64,000 bases of DNA from Burkholderia ambifaria AMMD. GTDB lineage: Bacteria > Pseudomonadota > Gammaproteobacteria > Burkholderiales > Burkholderiaceae. Below the pieces are notes generated by a model, which was given only the letters and a program-made list of their open reading frames with translations, was not told the DNA's origin and ran no database searches. How positions within the stretch are numbered: the stretch's first letter is position 1; the number at the start of each line of letters is the position of its first letter. The position numbers and the translations under genes were made by a program. The stretch lies in the NCBI RefSeq assembly GCF_000203915.1, contig NC_008391.1, positions 434,001 through 498,000 on the forward strand, given 5' to 3'. Positions 24,329 through 33,258 of this stretch are shown here, piece by piece.

Positions 24329-26611
24329 ATGACTTCTTCGACCCTGCCTGACCCGCCCAGCGGGCCCGCCCTGCGGCCGTCCTATCCGGTGCGCCGCTAT
24401 TGGGGCATGCTGTACGGCGGCCGGCGCCTGATCCTTTGCACGGCGCTCGCGGGCGCGCTCGTCGGCGCCGTGTACGCGCTGTGCGCGGCGCCCGTCTACC
24501 GGACCGACATCCTGTTCCAGGTCGAGCAAAGCCCGACCGACTCGAAACAGACGTCGCCGCCCGGCGATCCGTCGGCGGTGTTCGACCTGAAGACCGACGC
24601 GTCGACCGAGATCGAGGTACTGAAATCCCGCGCCGTGCTCGATCGTGCGATCGACAGCACCAATCTGGCCGTCGACGCGCGGCCGCATTATCTGCCGCTG
24701 ATCGGCTGGCGGTTCGTGAACGCGGCCGACGGGTTGTCGTCGCCATTGCCGGGCGGCTACGTGTACGGTACCGAGCGCATCGACGTGCCGACCTTCGACG
24801 TGCCGAAGCGCCTGCTCGGCAAACGCTTCGCGCTGACGCTCGGCGACGACGGCGTCTATACGCTGCAGCGTACGGGCTGGTTCGGCCGGAAGGGGCCGGT
24901 ATGGCAGGGCCGTATCGGGCAGCCGCTGCATGTCGACACACCGCAGGGGCCGCTCGACATCTTCGTGCGCGACGTGGCCGGCAAGCCAGGCGCACGCTTC
25001 GACCTGACGCGCTACAGCGACGAGGAAGCGACGGTCTGGCTGCAGAAGAACGCGCTGATCTCGGAGCGCGGCAAGCAGTCGAACATGATCGGCGTGACGC
25101 TCGACGGCATCGATCCCGTGCACGACAGCCGCGTGCTGAACGCGATCGGCGATGCGTATCTCGCGCAGAACACGCAGCGCAAGTCCGAGGCGGCCGACAA
25201 GCTGATCCGCTTCATGGATACCCAGCTGCCGCAGCTGAAGGCGCAACTGGAACAGGCGGAAAACCGCTTCAACGCATTCCGTGCATCGCATGGCACCGTC
25301 AACACGAGTGATGAGGCGCTTGCGTTGCGCCAGCAATCGGTCGACATCGAGACGCGCGTGCAGACGCTGCAGCAGCGGCGCGAGGAATTGCTGACGCGCT
25401 TCATGCCGAAGCATCCGGCGTTGGTGGCCGTCGATGCGCAGCTGGCCGACGCGCAGCATTCACTCGACACGACGCGCAAGCAGATCCAGCAGTTGCCGAC
25501 CGTCGAGCAGGGCGTGCTGCAGTTGCAGCGCGATGTGGCTGTCGATACCGCGTTGTACACGAACCTGCTCAACACGCGCCAGCAGATGATCCTCGCGCGG
25601 GCCAGCAAGACCGGCACCGTGCGGATCGTCGATACGGCGAAGGTCGCCGAGGAGCCGATCGGCCCGCATCGCGGCGTCGCGGTGATCGCGCTGCTGATGC
25701 TGGGGCTGCTGGCGGGCGCGGCGATCGTGATCGTCCGGCAGCGTGTCGTCGGCACGATCGGCGACGCCGAGGAAATCGAATGGACGACGGGGCTGCCCGT
25801 GTTCGCGACCGTGCCGCACAGCGCGGTTGCGGTGCAAGCGGAGTCGCGCCCGAAGGCCGGACGGCGCGGCACGCGCGCGCCGATGCCGCCGATCGACGCG
25901 CAGGATGCGCACGACGCCGCGCTCGAAGGCCTGCGCAATTTCCGTGCGGCGCTGCAATTGTCGATGCCGGATGCGTCGAATCCCGTCGTGCTGATTTCCG
26001 GGCCGACGACAGGCGTCGGCAAGTCGTTCGTCGCCGCGAATATCGCGTCGCTCGTCGGCGCGGCGAAACGGCGGGTGCTGCTGATCGATGCCGACCTGCG
26101 CAAGGGTTCGCAGCACGAGCGGTTCCGCCACAGCCGCGCGCCGGGCCTGTCGGACGTCGTGGCAGGCACGCACGGGCTCGCCGAGACGATCCGGCGCGGG
26201 GTCGCGCCGGGCCTCGATTTCATCGCGATGGGCAGCATCGTGCCGGACCCGGGCGAATTGCTGCTGCAGCCCGCGCTCGCCGCACTGATCGAGCAGGTCG
26301 CGGCGCGCTACGACATGGTCGTGATTGACGGCCCGCCGTTGCTGCCGGTGGCCGACGCGCTGGTGCTCGGCCGTCTTGCGGGAACCGTGTTCCTCGTCGC
26401 GCGCAGCGGCGTGACGACGCTGACCGAACTCGAAGAAAGCGCGCGACGGCTCGAACACGCGCATATCGACGTATGCGGCGTAGTCCTGAACGATTACCAG
26501 GGCGCGCCGGGGCGGTACGACTACGGCTACAAGGATGCGAACACGCATCAGGCCGCGTCCGGATATACGGAAGGAATCGCGTCGCGGCAACGGGTGGAAC
26601 GGGCGTCATGA
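24329..26611 (+). CDS. Wzc-like polysaccharide co-polymerase and tyrosine autokinase
   Basis: A 760-residue inner-membrane protein with the Wzz domain between TM1 (about 33-52) and TM2 (about 450-470), a coiled-coil region around 300-410, and a C-terminal BY-kinase. Walker A is GPTTGVGKS (558-566), Walker A' is VLLIDADLRKG and Walker B is MVVIDGPPLL. The last ~30 residues hold a cluster of five tyrosines (YQGAPGRYDYGYKD...GYTEG), the autophosphorylation tail. It controls chain length together with Wza. No partner tyrosine phosphatase (Wzb) is encoded in this cluster. The ATG has only a weak ribosome binding site, 58 nt after Wza. Confidence 0.93.
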   Translation: MTSSTLPDPPSGPALRPSYPVRRYWGMLYGGRRLILCTALAGALVGAVYALCAAPVYRTDILFQVEQSPTDSKQTSPPGDPSAVFDLKTDASTEIEVLKSRAVLDRAIDSTNLAVDARPHYLPLIGWRFVNAADGLSSPLPGGYVYGTERIDVPTFDVPKRLLGKRFALTLGDDGVYTLQRTGWFGRKGPVWQGRIGQPLHVDTPQGPLDIFVRDVAGKPGARFDLTRYSDEEATVWLQKNALISERGKQSNMIGVTLDGIDPVHDSRVLNAIGDAYLAQNTQRKSEAADKLIRFMDTQLPQLKAQLEQAENRFNAFRASHGTVNTSDEALALRQQSVDIETRVQTLQQRREELLTRFMPKHPALVAVDAQLADAQHSLDTTRKQIQQLPTVEQGVLQLQRDVAVDTALYTNLLNTRQQMILARASKTGTVRIVDTAKVAEEPIGPHRGVAVIALLMLGLLAGAAIVIVRQRVVGTIGDAEEIEWTTGLPVFATVPHSAVAVQAESRPKAGRRGTRAPMPPIDAQDAHDAALEGLRNFRAALQLSMPDASNPVVLISGPTTGVGKSFVAANIASLVGAAKRRVLLIDADLRKGSQHERFRHSRAPGLSDVVAGTHGLAETIRRGVAPGLDFIAMGSIVPDPGELLLQPALAALIEQVAARYDMVVIDGPPLLPVADALVLGRLAGTVFLVARSGVTTLTELEESARRLEHAHIDVCGVVLNDYQGAPGRYDYGYKDANTHQAASGYTEGIASRQRVERAS

Positions 26612-28020
26612 GCCGGCGAGCGGGCGGGGCCGGGTGCGGGCCGCGACGGCGTGCTGCGACGACGCGCACGGCGGCGCGCGTGCGCGGCGCCGCCGCCGGT
26701 GATATGGGCGGTTACACGGGCTACTGGTGGGAAGATCCGGCACGCCTCGTGCTGATGTTCATCCTGCCGTTGTACGGGATGCTGTCGCTTAGTCTGCTGG
26801 GCGACCCGAAGGCGATCGCGCGTGTCTATTTCGACGGCTACTACGCATTCGTCGGCGCGCTGTTCCTGATGGTGGTGATGGCGGCCGCATGGCTCGCGAC
26901 GGCCGAAGCGCGCACGCGACGCGGGCCACCACCGGCCGCGGTCGAGCTGTCGCCTCGTGTGCTCGATTTCGTGTTCGCTCTCGCGCTGTTCGGCTATGTG
27001 CTGTTGCTGAGCGGCATCCTCATGCATCCGGCGCTGCTGGTCGCGTTCGTGCGGGGCGACGCGAATGCGTACGACATGCTGGAACTGAAGGGGCGCATCA
27101 CGGGCCTCAGCACCCTCACGCAGGCGACCGCACCGTTCGTCGTGCTGTATTTCTACGTGTTCCGGACACCCGTCAAGGGACTGAATCGCTACAAGATCTA
27201 CTTCGCGGTGCTTGCCGTGCTGACGCTGATGCGCAGCTTCATCTTCGCCGAACGGCTTGCGCTGATCGAGATGGTGATGCCGCTCGCGCTGATGGTCGTG
27301 CGGTTCCGGCTCGGCGGCCGGTATTCGCGGCTGTTGACGCTTGGCCCGTATGCAGCGATCCCGTTGCTGTTCGGCCTGTTCATCGCGAACGAGTACAACC
27401 GGTCGTGGGAAGCCTATTACGTCAACATCTACGACAACCTGTTCGATTTCGCGCTCGAACGTCTCGGCCTGTACTACTCGACGTCGTTGAACAACGGCGC
27501 CGGAATACTGAGTGTGCTGGGCTGGGACCACGGCCACCCGATGTTTACGTTCGACTGGCTGCTGCGCTTCCCGCTCATCGGCGCGACGTTGCAGCCGTGG
27601 CTGGACTCCGGCGACAGCATCAACCTGTTCCTGAACGGCTACGCCGACCCGGAGTTCAACAACCCGTCGGGCATCTTCGTCCACTTCTACGAGTGGGGCT
27701 GGTTCGGCCTGCTCGATGCGCTCGTGCTCGGCTGGGCGGTCGGTCGCAGTTATGCGGGCTGGCGGAGCGGCAACGGGTTCTGGTGCTGCATCCATGCGGT
27801 GCTTTACGTGTCGGTCATGGAAGTCATGCGCACGCCGAACCTGTTCAGCGGACGCAATTTCGTGCCGGTCGTGCTGCTGATCGCGATCTTCCAGTGGTTC
27901 GCCAAGGCGCCGGCACGTGCTGCGCCTGCCGCGGGAGGCGGCGCCGATGGAGACGGAAACCGGCGCGGCGTTGCGCGTGGCAATCGGGCCGCGGACGTCG
28001 ATCCGGTGTTGTCGCGATAA
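26608..28020 (+). CDS. Polysaccharide polymerase-like membrane protein (Wzy-like)
   Basis: A 470-residue protein. After ~45 basic residues come around ten hydrophobic segments (LVLMFILPLYGMLSLSLL, ALFLMVVMAAAWLA, FALALFGYVLLLSGILM and others). A large periplasmic-type loop follows TSLNNGAGILSVLGWDHGHP, and YADPEFNNPSGIFVHFYEWG lies near the end. The topology, size and position after Wzc fit an O-antigen-ligase/Wzy-type polymerase joining repeat units. Sequence identity in this family is poor, so the call rests on topology and context. The start overlaps the Wzc stop (ATGA); ATG 26704 would drop the basic leader. Confidence 0.75.
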   Translation: MSRRAGGAGCGPRRRAATTRTAARVRGAAAGDMGGYTGYWWEDPARLVLMFILPLYGMLSLSLLGDPKAIARVYFDGYYAFVGALFLMVVMAAAWLATAEARTRRGPPPAAVELSPRVLDFVFALALFGYVLLLSGILMHPALLVAFVRGDANAYDMLELKGRITGLSTLTQATAPFVVLYFYVFRTPVKGLNRYKIYFAVLAVLTLMRSFIFAERLALIEMVMPLALMVVRFRLGGRYSRLLTLGPYAAIPLLFGLFIANEYNRSWEAYYVNIYDNLFDFALERLGLYYSTSLNNGAGILSVLGWDHGHPMFTFDWLLRFPLIGATLQPWLDSGDSINLFLNGYADPEFNNPSGIFVHFYEWGWFGLLDALVLGWAVGRSYAGWRSGNGFWCCIHAVLYVSVMEVMRTPNLFSGRNFVPVVLLIAIFQWFAKAPARAAPAAGGGADGDGNRRGVARGNRAADVDPVLSR

Positions 28021-28045
28021 GGCGACGGTCGACCCATTACTCATC

Positions 28046-29215
28046 ATGGCGACTCACAAGCAGAAGTTTGAAATTCTGGACGGGTTGCGCGGCATTGCGG
28101 CAATCAGCGTGATGCTCATGCATTTCCTTCAGGATCTGCCGATTCCGATACTGCAGAGCGCTTATCTTTCGGTGGACGTGTTCTTCATGCTGAGTGGCTT
28201 CATCCTCACGTACTCCTACGGGGAAAAATTGCGTCAGGCGTCGTGGCGGGGCGAGTATGTGAAGCGACGGGTGATCCGCCTTTATCCGATGATATGCATC
28301 GGATTGACGATCGGGGTCGTGAGCCTCGTCGTCATGCGCGTCAATGCGTCAGCGGCGTTTTCGTTCGGCAACCTGGCCGCAGCCACCGGCCAGAATTATT
28401 TTCTCGTTCCGTATCTGGGTCGTTTTTCGGTGTCGGGCTTTGTCGGTGCTACGAATCACGGCTTGCAAGCGGTCGACGATCCCGGTGTGTTTCCTCTGAA
28501 TCCGCCGGCCTGGTCGCTGTTCTTCGAGTTGTTCGCGAGCGTTGTGTTGATCGCGGCCGTCAGGATGAAAGAGCAGAGCCTGCTGAGACTGGCCTATGCA
28601 TGTCTCGGTGCGTTCGTCGCGTATGGATGGCTCGTGGGCCTCGACCACGACAAAGTGACTGTCATCCTGAATCAGGGCTGGGCGGCCGATAATTTCTTCG
28701 GCGGATTCTTCAGGGTCGGCTACGGGTTCCTGCTGGGCGTGGCAATCGCGAAGATGCACGACGCCGGTCTCCCGGCGAGGCCGCACTGGTTCGCGGCCGG
28801 GCTCGTCAGGAACGACTGGATGCTGTTTGCCGTGTTCCTGCTGGTCGTCCTGTTTCCGACGTCGATCAAGGGAATTTACGCGTTGGCCGTGCTGTCGTTC
28901 GTCGCCCCCGCGCTGGTTTATCGCGGCGCCATGCTCGCGCCGAGCGGCAACGCGGTGGCACGGATCAGCGCGTTCCTCGGCTGGATTTCGTACCCGCTTT
29001 ATTGCGTGCATTACCCGATCGGAAGGCTCGTGTTCGCGTATGCGCCGCAGGGCGACATCCACGTCGTCAGAACCGCAATGCTTGCCGCGTGCCTGTCGAT
29101 CGTGTCGGCCGCGTTCCTCGCGAAATTCGTCGAGGAACCGATCAGGTCGTATCTCGGCAAGCGCCTGTTCGGCAATCAACCGGCCGCGACCGGCAGCACC
29201 GTCAACGTCGCGTAA
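28046..29215 (+). CDS. Acyltransferase 3 family membrane protein (EPS O-acyltransferase)
   Basis: A 389-residue polytopic protein of the acyltransferase 3 (OafA/ExoZ) family. It opens with EILDGLRGIAAISVMLMHF, the conserved DGLRGIAA and His motif, then VDVFFMLSGFI and RRVIRLYP, giving about ten TMs. Such proteins add acetyl or other acyl groups to surface polysaccharides. The last third has the typical ISYPLYCVHYPIGR. It follows the polymerase by 25 nt, so it likely belongs to the same transcript. GC content is slightly lower than in neighbours. Start ATG 28046 is set by the conserved N-terminus; no good ribosome binding site is visible. Confidence 0.9.
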   Translation: MATHKQKFEILDGLRGIAAISVMLMHFLQDLPIPILQSAYLSVDVFFMLSGFILTYSYGEKLRQASWRGEYVKRRVIRLYPMICIGLTIGVVSLVVMRVNASAAFSFGNLAAATGQNYFLVPYLGRFSVSGFVGATNHGLQAVDDPGVFPLNPPAWSLFFELFASVVLIAAVRMKEQSLLRLAYACLGAFVAYGWLVGLDHDKVTVILNQGWAADNFFGGFFRVGYGFLLGVAIAKMHDAGLPARPHWFAAGLVRNDWMLFAVFLLVVLFPTSIKGIYALAVLSFVAPALVYRGAMLAPSGNAVARISAFLGWISYPLYCVHYPIGRLVFAYAPQGDIHVVRTAMLAACLSIVSAAFLAKFVEEPIRSYLGKRLFGNQPAATGSTVNVA

Positions 29216-29245
29216 TCGCGCCGATTCGGTCGCCTGCCGCTCGCG

Positions 29246-30322
29246 CTACAGCGTCTCGAAGATCGCCTTCATCATCTCGGCACTGCGGCTCCAGCGATAT
29301 TGCTCCGCATGCGCGATGCCCTTGCGTTTGAGCTCGGCCCGGAGCTCGGGGGAATCGAGCAGGCTACGCAATTTCCGCGCGATGTCGTCCTGCGAATACG
29401 GATCGCAGTACAGCGCCGCATCGGCACAGACTTCCGGCAGTGCGGCCGATTTTCCGACCAGTGCCGGGCAGCCGTAGCGCATCGCCTCGAGCGGCGGAAT
29501 GCCGAAGCCTTCGTAGATCGACGGATAGAGAAAGCAGGCCGCGTTCTGATACAGCGCCTTCAGTTGTTCGTCGCTGATGTAGCCGACGTACTTGATGTTC
29601 GGCTCCGGCGCACCAACCGGGTCGTGCTTGCCGAACACCGTGGTGTTCTGCATCCCGACGATCACGAGATCGACCGACGGATCGCCGATCTGCCGGAATG
29701 CGGCGATCAGCCGGCCGAAGTTCTTGGTGGGATTCATGCTGCTGACCGCGAGCACGAATCGATCCGGCGTCAGCGCATGTTTGTCGAGCACGCTCGTGTC
29801 CGGTTCCAGTGCGTCGAGATGATCCGCACCGAGCGGCACGACGCGGATCTTCTCCGCGGAAACGCCGCAGTGATGGGCGAGGCGATCGCGCGAGAAACGG
29901 GAGTTGGTCAGCACGCACACCGAGGTTCGCGCCAGGATCCAGAACATGATCCGGTACCACACGCGGAACGGCCGGGAGAAATGCGCGGGCGTGTCGAATA
30001 CCGCCGCATCGTGCATGTAGATGATCTGGTTGCCGAGGAAGATCGATGCCGAATTGCCGAGATTGACGATGCGGCCGCGGCGCGCGAACAGCGGGAGGAT
30101 CAGCTGCTCCCACACCACGCCCTTGTAAAAGCCGACCTCGACTGTCTTCGCGCCGCTCACCGCGACGCCGGGCCGTGGCGGCACCAGCACGGTCACCGGA
30201 TCCTGCGGCTGAAACTTGATCAATGCGGCGATCAGCTCGCGCGCGACGCGTTGCACGCCGGTCGTCTTCTGCGTCGTGAATCGGCCGTTGTAGACGAGTT
30301 GCTTCGATTTGCTGGCGATCAT
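29246..30322 (-). CDS. GT4 family glycosyltransferase
   Basis: A 358-residue GT-B enzyme. The N-terminal domain starts KQLVYNGRFTTQKTTGVQRVARE, common to GT4 mannosyl- or fucosyltransferases that act on EPS. The C-terminal domain has FVLAVSSMNPTKNF, and YPSIYEGFGIPPLEAM with the EX7E motif that binds the nucleotide sugar. It adds one sugar of the EPS repeat unit on the cytoplasmic face. It converges with the acyltransferase gene and is followed by another GT4 gene 27 nt upstream in its own direction; the pair is probably co-transcribed leftward. Donor sugar is unknown; a GDP-mannose user would fit the ManC in this cluster. Confidence 0.88.
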   Translation of the reverse strand: MIASKSKQLVYNGRFTTQKTTGVQRVARELIAALIKFQPQDPVTVLVPPRPGVAVSGAKTVEVGFYKGVVWEQLILPLFARRGRIVNLGNSASIFLGNQIIYMHDAAVFDTPAHFSRPFRVWYRIMFWILARTSVCVLTNSRFSRDRLAHHCGVSAEKIRVVPLGADHLDALEPDTSVLDKHALTPDRFVLAVSSMNPTKNFGRLIAAFRQIGDPSVDLVIVGMQNTTVFGKHDPVGAPEPNIKYVGYISDEQLKALYQNAACFLYPSIYEGFGIPPLEAMRYGCPALVGKSAALPEVCADAALYCDPYSQDDIARKLRSLLDSPELRAELKRKGIAHAEQYRWSRSAEMMKAIFETL

Positions 30323-30349
30323 GTCGATAAGGAGGTGTCGAAATCGGGA

Positions 30350-31498
30350 TCAGGCTTCGACGTGATCCGGTGCAACCGGCTCGAAGTCGCGTGTGTCGGC
30401 ACGCGGCTCGTCGGCGCCGAGTCCGTAGAGGGCGTTCCACTGGCGGAAGATCGCGTTGATCGAAAATCGCTGGATCGCGCGTTGCCGGGCCGCGGCGCCC
30501 ATTTGTTCGCGTAGCTGCCGATCGTCGCGGAGCATGGCCACGTAGGCGGACATCTCGTCGGCGTTCGACGCGACGTAGCCGGTCACGCCGTGGATCACCA
30601 CGTCGCGATTGCCGACGACGTCCGTCACCACGGCCGGTATGCCGGCAACCTGCGCTTCGATCAGCGCGACCGGCATGCCTTCCCAGCGGGAGGTCTGCAC
30701 GTAGATGTCCAGTTCGGACGTGAGCGCCAGCGCCCGCGCGCGGGTCACCCAGCCACTGCAGACGACGGCACTGCGCTGGCTGGGATCCGCAATCTCGGCC
30801 GCGTTGCCGCCGATCCACAGAAACTCGACGTCGGCGCCGTGCAGCGTGTTGGCGAGCCGCACGAATGCTTCATGGTTCTTCTGGAACGACGCACGACCGC
30901 TCATTCCGATGACGACCTTGCGATCGTCGCGCGTTCGACGCGGCGGGATCTCCGCCACATGGACGCCGTTTTCCACCAGGACCGCCGATTTCGGCCTGAC
31001 CTTTCTTCTGATCTCGCCGAGCTCGCTGCCCGAGCAGGCGACGACGGTGCCGCCGATGCGCGCCGCGATGCGTTCGAAGCTCAGATACGCGAACTGCTTC
31101 ATGCGCGACACGTCGCAGCGCAGGAACGAGAGCCCGTGCGGCGAGTAGAGGACCGTCGCATTCGGCGCGGCGATCCGGGCGGCGACCCGCCCCAGCACGC
31201 CGGCCTTCGACGAATGCAGATGGATTGCGGTCGGCTGGCAGTCGCGCAGGTTGTGGATCAGCGCGCGCAAGCTCCGCAGGTCATGGGCGACGCTGACCTC
31301 GCGCACCATGTCGACATGGACGAGCTTCACGTCGGGCCGGAACAGAGTTGAAAAATCGGCCGGCGTTTCCGCTCGGACCGAGTGCAGTACCGTGACGTCG
31401 GCGCCGGTTGCCGCGGCATGGTTGGCGAGATGCGTCAGCATCGAAAGCACGCCGCCACCAAACGCTTCGGCAATATGAACGATCTTTTCTGTGGTCAT
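30350..31498 (-). CDS. GT4 family glycosyltransferase
   Basis: A 382-residue GT-B enzyme starting KIVHIAEAFGGGVLSML, typical of GT4 enzymes of EPS clusters. The hinge and C-domain show VVIGMSGRASFQKN and YVQTSRWEGMPVALIEAQ (EX7E), then GYVASNADEM. It extends the lipid-linked repeat unit. I chose ATG 31498 because the conserved strand begins three residues later; ATG 31531 adds eleven residues. Neither has a clear ribosome binding site. It lies just upstream of the other GT4 gene, with which it likely forms a two-gene unit. Confidence 0.87.
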   Translation of the reverse strand: MTTEKIVHIAEAFGGGVLSMLTHLANHAAATGADVTVLHSVRAETPADFSTLFRPDVKLVHVDMVREVSVAHDLRSLRALIHNLRDCQPTAIHLHSSKAGVLGRVAARIAAPNATVLYSPHGLSFLRCDVSRMKQFAYLSFERIAARIGGTVVACSGSELGEIRRKVRPKSAVLVENGVHVAEIPPRRTRDDRKVVIGMSGRASFQKNHEAFVRLANTLHGADVEFLWIGGNAAEIADPSQRSAVVCSGWVTRARALALTSELDIYVQTSRWEGMPVALIEAQVAGIPAVVTDVVGNRDVVIHGVTGYVASNADEMSAYVAMLRDDRQLREQMGAAARQRAIQRFSINAIFRQWNALYGLGADEPRADTRDFEPVAPDHVEA

Positions 31499-31881
31499 CT
31501 TTGGGTCCAGCGATCCGATCGCGTCGGTCATCGCCCGTCGCAGTGGCGGGCAGCCGGTGAATCGTGCGGTCGCGTCGTCCGTTTCCTTGAACTATGCATT
31601 CCTAATTGATAAATGCTTGCGAGTCGTGGCCATTGAATCCCGCTGCCTGGATCGCGTGTGCGAAGCGGATAAAGCGGTCGGTCGAATTGCGCCAAACGCG
31701 ATGCAGCGCGACGAATCGAAACCGCGTTCGACTACGGCGACTGGGGACGATGCAACGACGAAGTCCGGTCAGTGCGCGTGAATCCACTGGTCCGGATCAT
31801 TGTGCAGCGCATGCGCGAACGACTGGGTGCGATGGCTTACCGAAGAAGCGATTCGGCGGCGGACGTTACGGCCCGACGACG
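31499..31881. other. Intergenic region with no supported gene
   Basis: 383 bp between two leftward glycosyltransferase genes, A/T-richer near 31590-31625 (TATGCATTCCTAATTGATAA), where the promoter of the GT4 pair may lie. An open frame ending at 31769 on the minus strand reads ALHNDPDQWIHAH at its end, which looks protein-like but has no start of its own. I do not call a gene here. Confidence 0.5.
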
Positions 31882-32931
31882 CTATCGTGTGCCGACGCGC
31901 TGCCCGGACGACTTGCGCACGCGCGCAAGCGGATTGGAGATATAGCGAATCGCACGGTTGCTGAGCGTTGACGATGGCAGCAGGCACGCGAGCGACAGCC
32001 CGGCGACGGCCACCTTCTTTGCAGGACGCCAGAACGGATTGCGCAGCACGGTATGCCAGTAGCGTCCGGATTCGCACAGGAACCAGCGCCAGCGCCGCAC
32101 GAGCGGCGCGTGATACAGCGTGCTGGCGAAGCGGGCCTTTTCGATCGCGAAGTCGAGCGGCGCGATCGGCAACGCTTCGTGCAACCGCGTGCCGGCGAGC
32201 GTGCGCAGCGTCGCCCATCGGCGTTCCGCCTTCAACGCGCCCGTCGCGGCGTCTTCCGAATTGGTGAGTGCAAGGGCAGGTGTGTCGGCGACCGGGCGTG
32301 AATCTGGCTGCTGATGCACGCGATAGCCACCGAGCGTTGCGTCGATCATGTGCACGGCGCCGAGCAATGCGATGCCGTAGATCGCATAGAAATCCGCGCC
32401 ATGCAGGTTGTCGGGCGTGACAGGCACCGGAAAGATGCGCTTGAGCGCGTCGACCCGGTACGCGTTGCCGGACGCGGGCGGCGACGGATACAGCCAGCCC
32501 GCGCGCAACAGGCGGCCGCAATCGGTGTCGACGGACTGCTGCGGCACGCTCGCACCGGTCATCGCACCGTCACGCGCGATCACGTCGAGCCGGAAGTGGA
32601 CCTTCACGAAGTCGCCGGACGCAAACGCGGCCAGCACGCGGGCCGCGGCGTCCGCATAGAGGAGGTCGTCCGCGTCGAGCAGGATCACGTAGCGCGTCGC
32701 GACATGCTCGAGTGCGCGGTTGTACGCGGCAACCTGACCGCGATTTTCCTGGAACACCGCCGTCACGCGCTCGCCATATGAGTGAATGATGTCGCGCGAA
32801 TCGTCGGTGGAACCGTCGTCGACGACCAGCACGCGTACACCGTGCACCGTCTGCGCGAGCGCCGAATCGATCGCGTCGCGCAGGTATGCGCCGTGGTTGT
32901 AGTTGCAGATGGCGATGGTCAGGTCGGTCAT
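31882..32931 (-). CDS. GT2 family glycosyltransferase
   Basis: A 349-residue GT-A enzyme. TIAICNYNHGAYLRDAIDSALAQ is the N-terminal nucleotide-binding strand, VDDGSTDDS the first Asp motif, and ILLDADDLL the DXD-type metal site; a YRVHQQPDS motif follows. The C-terminal ~90 residues are basic with a hydrophobic segment (VAVAGLSLACLL), suggesting membrane association. It transfers one sugar of the EPS repeat unit. ATG 32931 is set by the conserved N-terminus; the frame is open for 270 nt more, but that stretch holds promoter box B. Confidence 0.88.
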   Translation of the reverse strand: MTDLTIAICNYNHGAYLRDAIDSALAQTVHGVRVLVVDDGSTDDSRDIIHSYGERVTAVFQENRGQVAAYNRALEHVATRYVILLDADDLLYADAAARVLAAFASGDFVKVHFRLDVIARDGAMTGASVPQQSVDTDCGRLLRAGWLYPSPPASGNAYRVDALKRIFPVPVTPDNLHGADFYAIYGIALLGAVHMIDATLGGYRVHQQPDSRPVADTPALALTNSEDAATGALKAERRWATLRTLAGTRLHEALPIAPLDFAIEKARFASTLYHAPLVRRWRWFLCESGRYWHTVLRNPFWRPAKKVAVAGLSLACLLPSSTLSNRAIRYISNPLARVRKSSGQRVGTR

Positions 32932-33258
32932 GAACGGGTTCTGGACGAGCGAAGAGCGGACGGCCGGATGCCCGGTGCCTTGCGGCGACGCCGGAGCGCG
33001 GCCGCGTCGTATGGTGGCCATGATACGGATTGCAGATCGGCGCTCGGTTCGCGAGCCTACCGTTCGGCGATGCGCCGCGCAGGCGGCACGCATCGGTCTG
33101 TTGACGCACCGACACCCGGCCGGATCGAATGATTCAATCGAACGTATCGCGTCGTCCGCTGCGACGAGGGTGTCTTGGGCGGGCGCCTCGGCGGGCACCC
33201 GGCGATTCGCGTGTGCATGCCGACGCGCGCGATGTCATTCCAGAGGAAAGGATTCGAT
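32932..33258. other. Divergent intergenic region between GT2 and beta-helix genes
   Basis: 327 bp. It holds promoter box B facing the GT2 gene (33020-33066) and, from 33067 on, the upstream region of the rightward beta-helix gene, for which I see a good ribosome binding site but no clear promoter. Confidence 0.6.
33020..33066 (-). promoter_or_regulatory. EPS promoter box B (CRP/FNR-type class II layout) for GT2
   Basis: The same 20-mer as box A, CGAACGGTAGGCTCGCGAAC (33066-33047), 20 of 20 identical, again 21 bp from TATCAT (33025-33020). The next bases also match box A (CCATACGA). The predicted transcript start is near 33013, giving an ~80-nt leader to the GT2 start at 32931. Confidence 0.65.

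Noticed and set aside
31602..31971. Open frames on both strands between the GT4 and GT2 genes, one ending ALHNDPDQWIHAH
   Set aside because: No ribosome binding sites or family resemblance. The minus-strand frame is a shadow of the GT2 gene for most of its length; a decayed gene end is possible but not supported.
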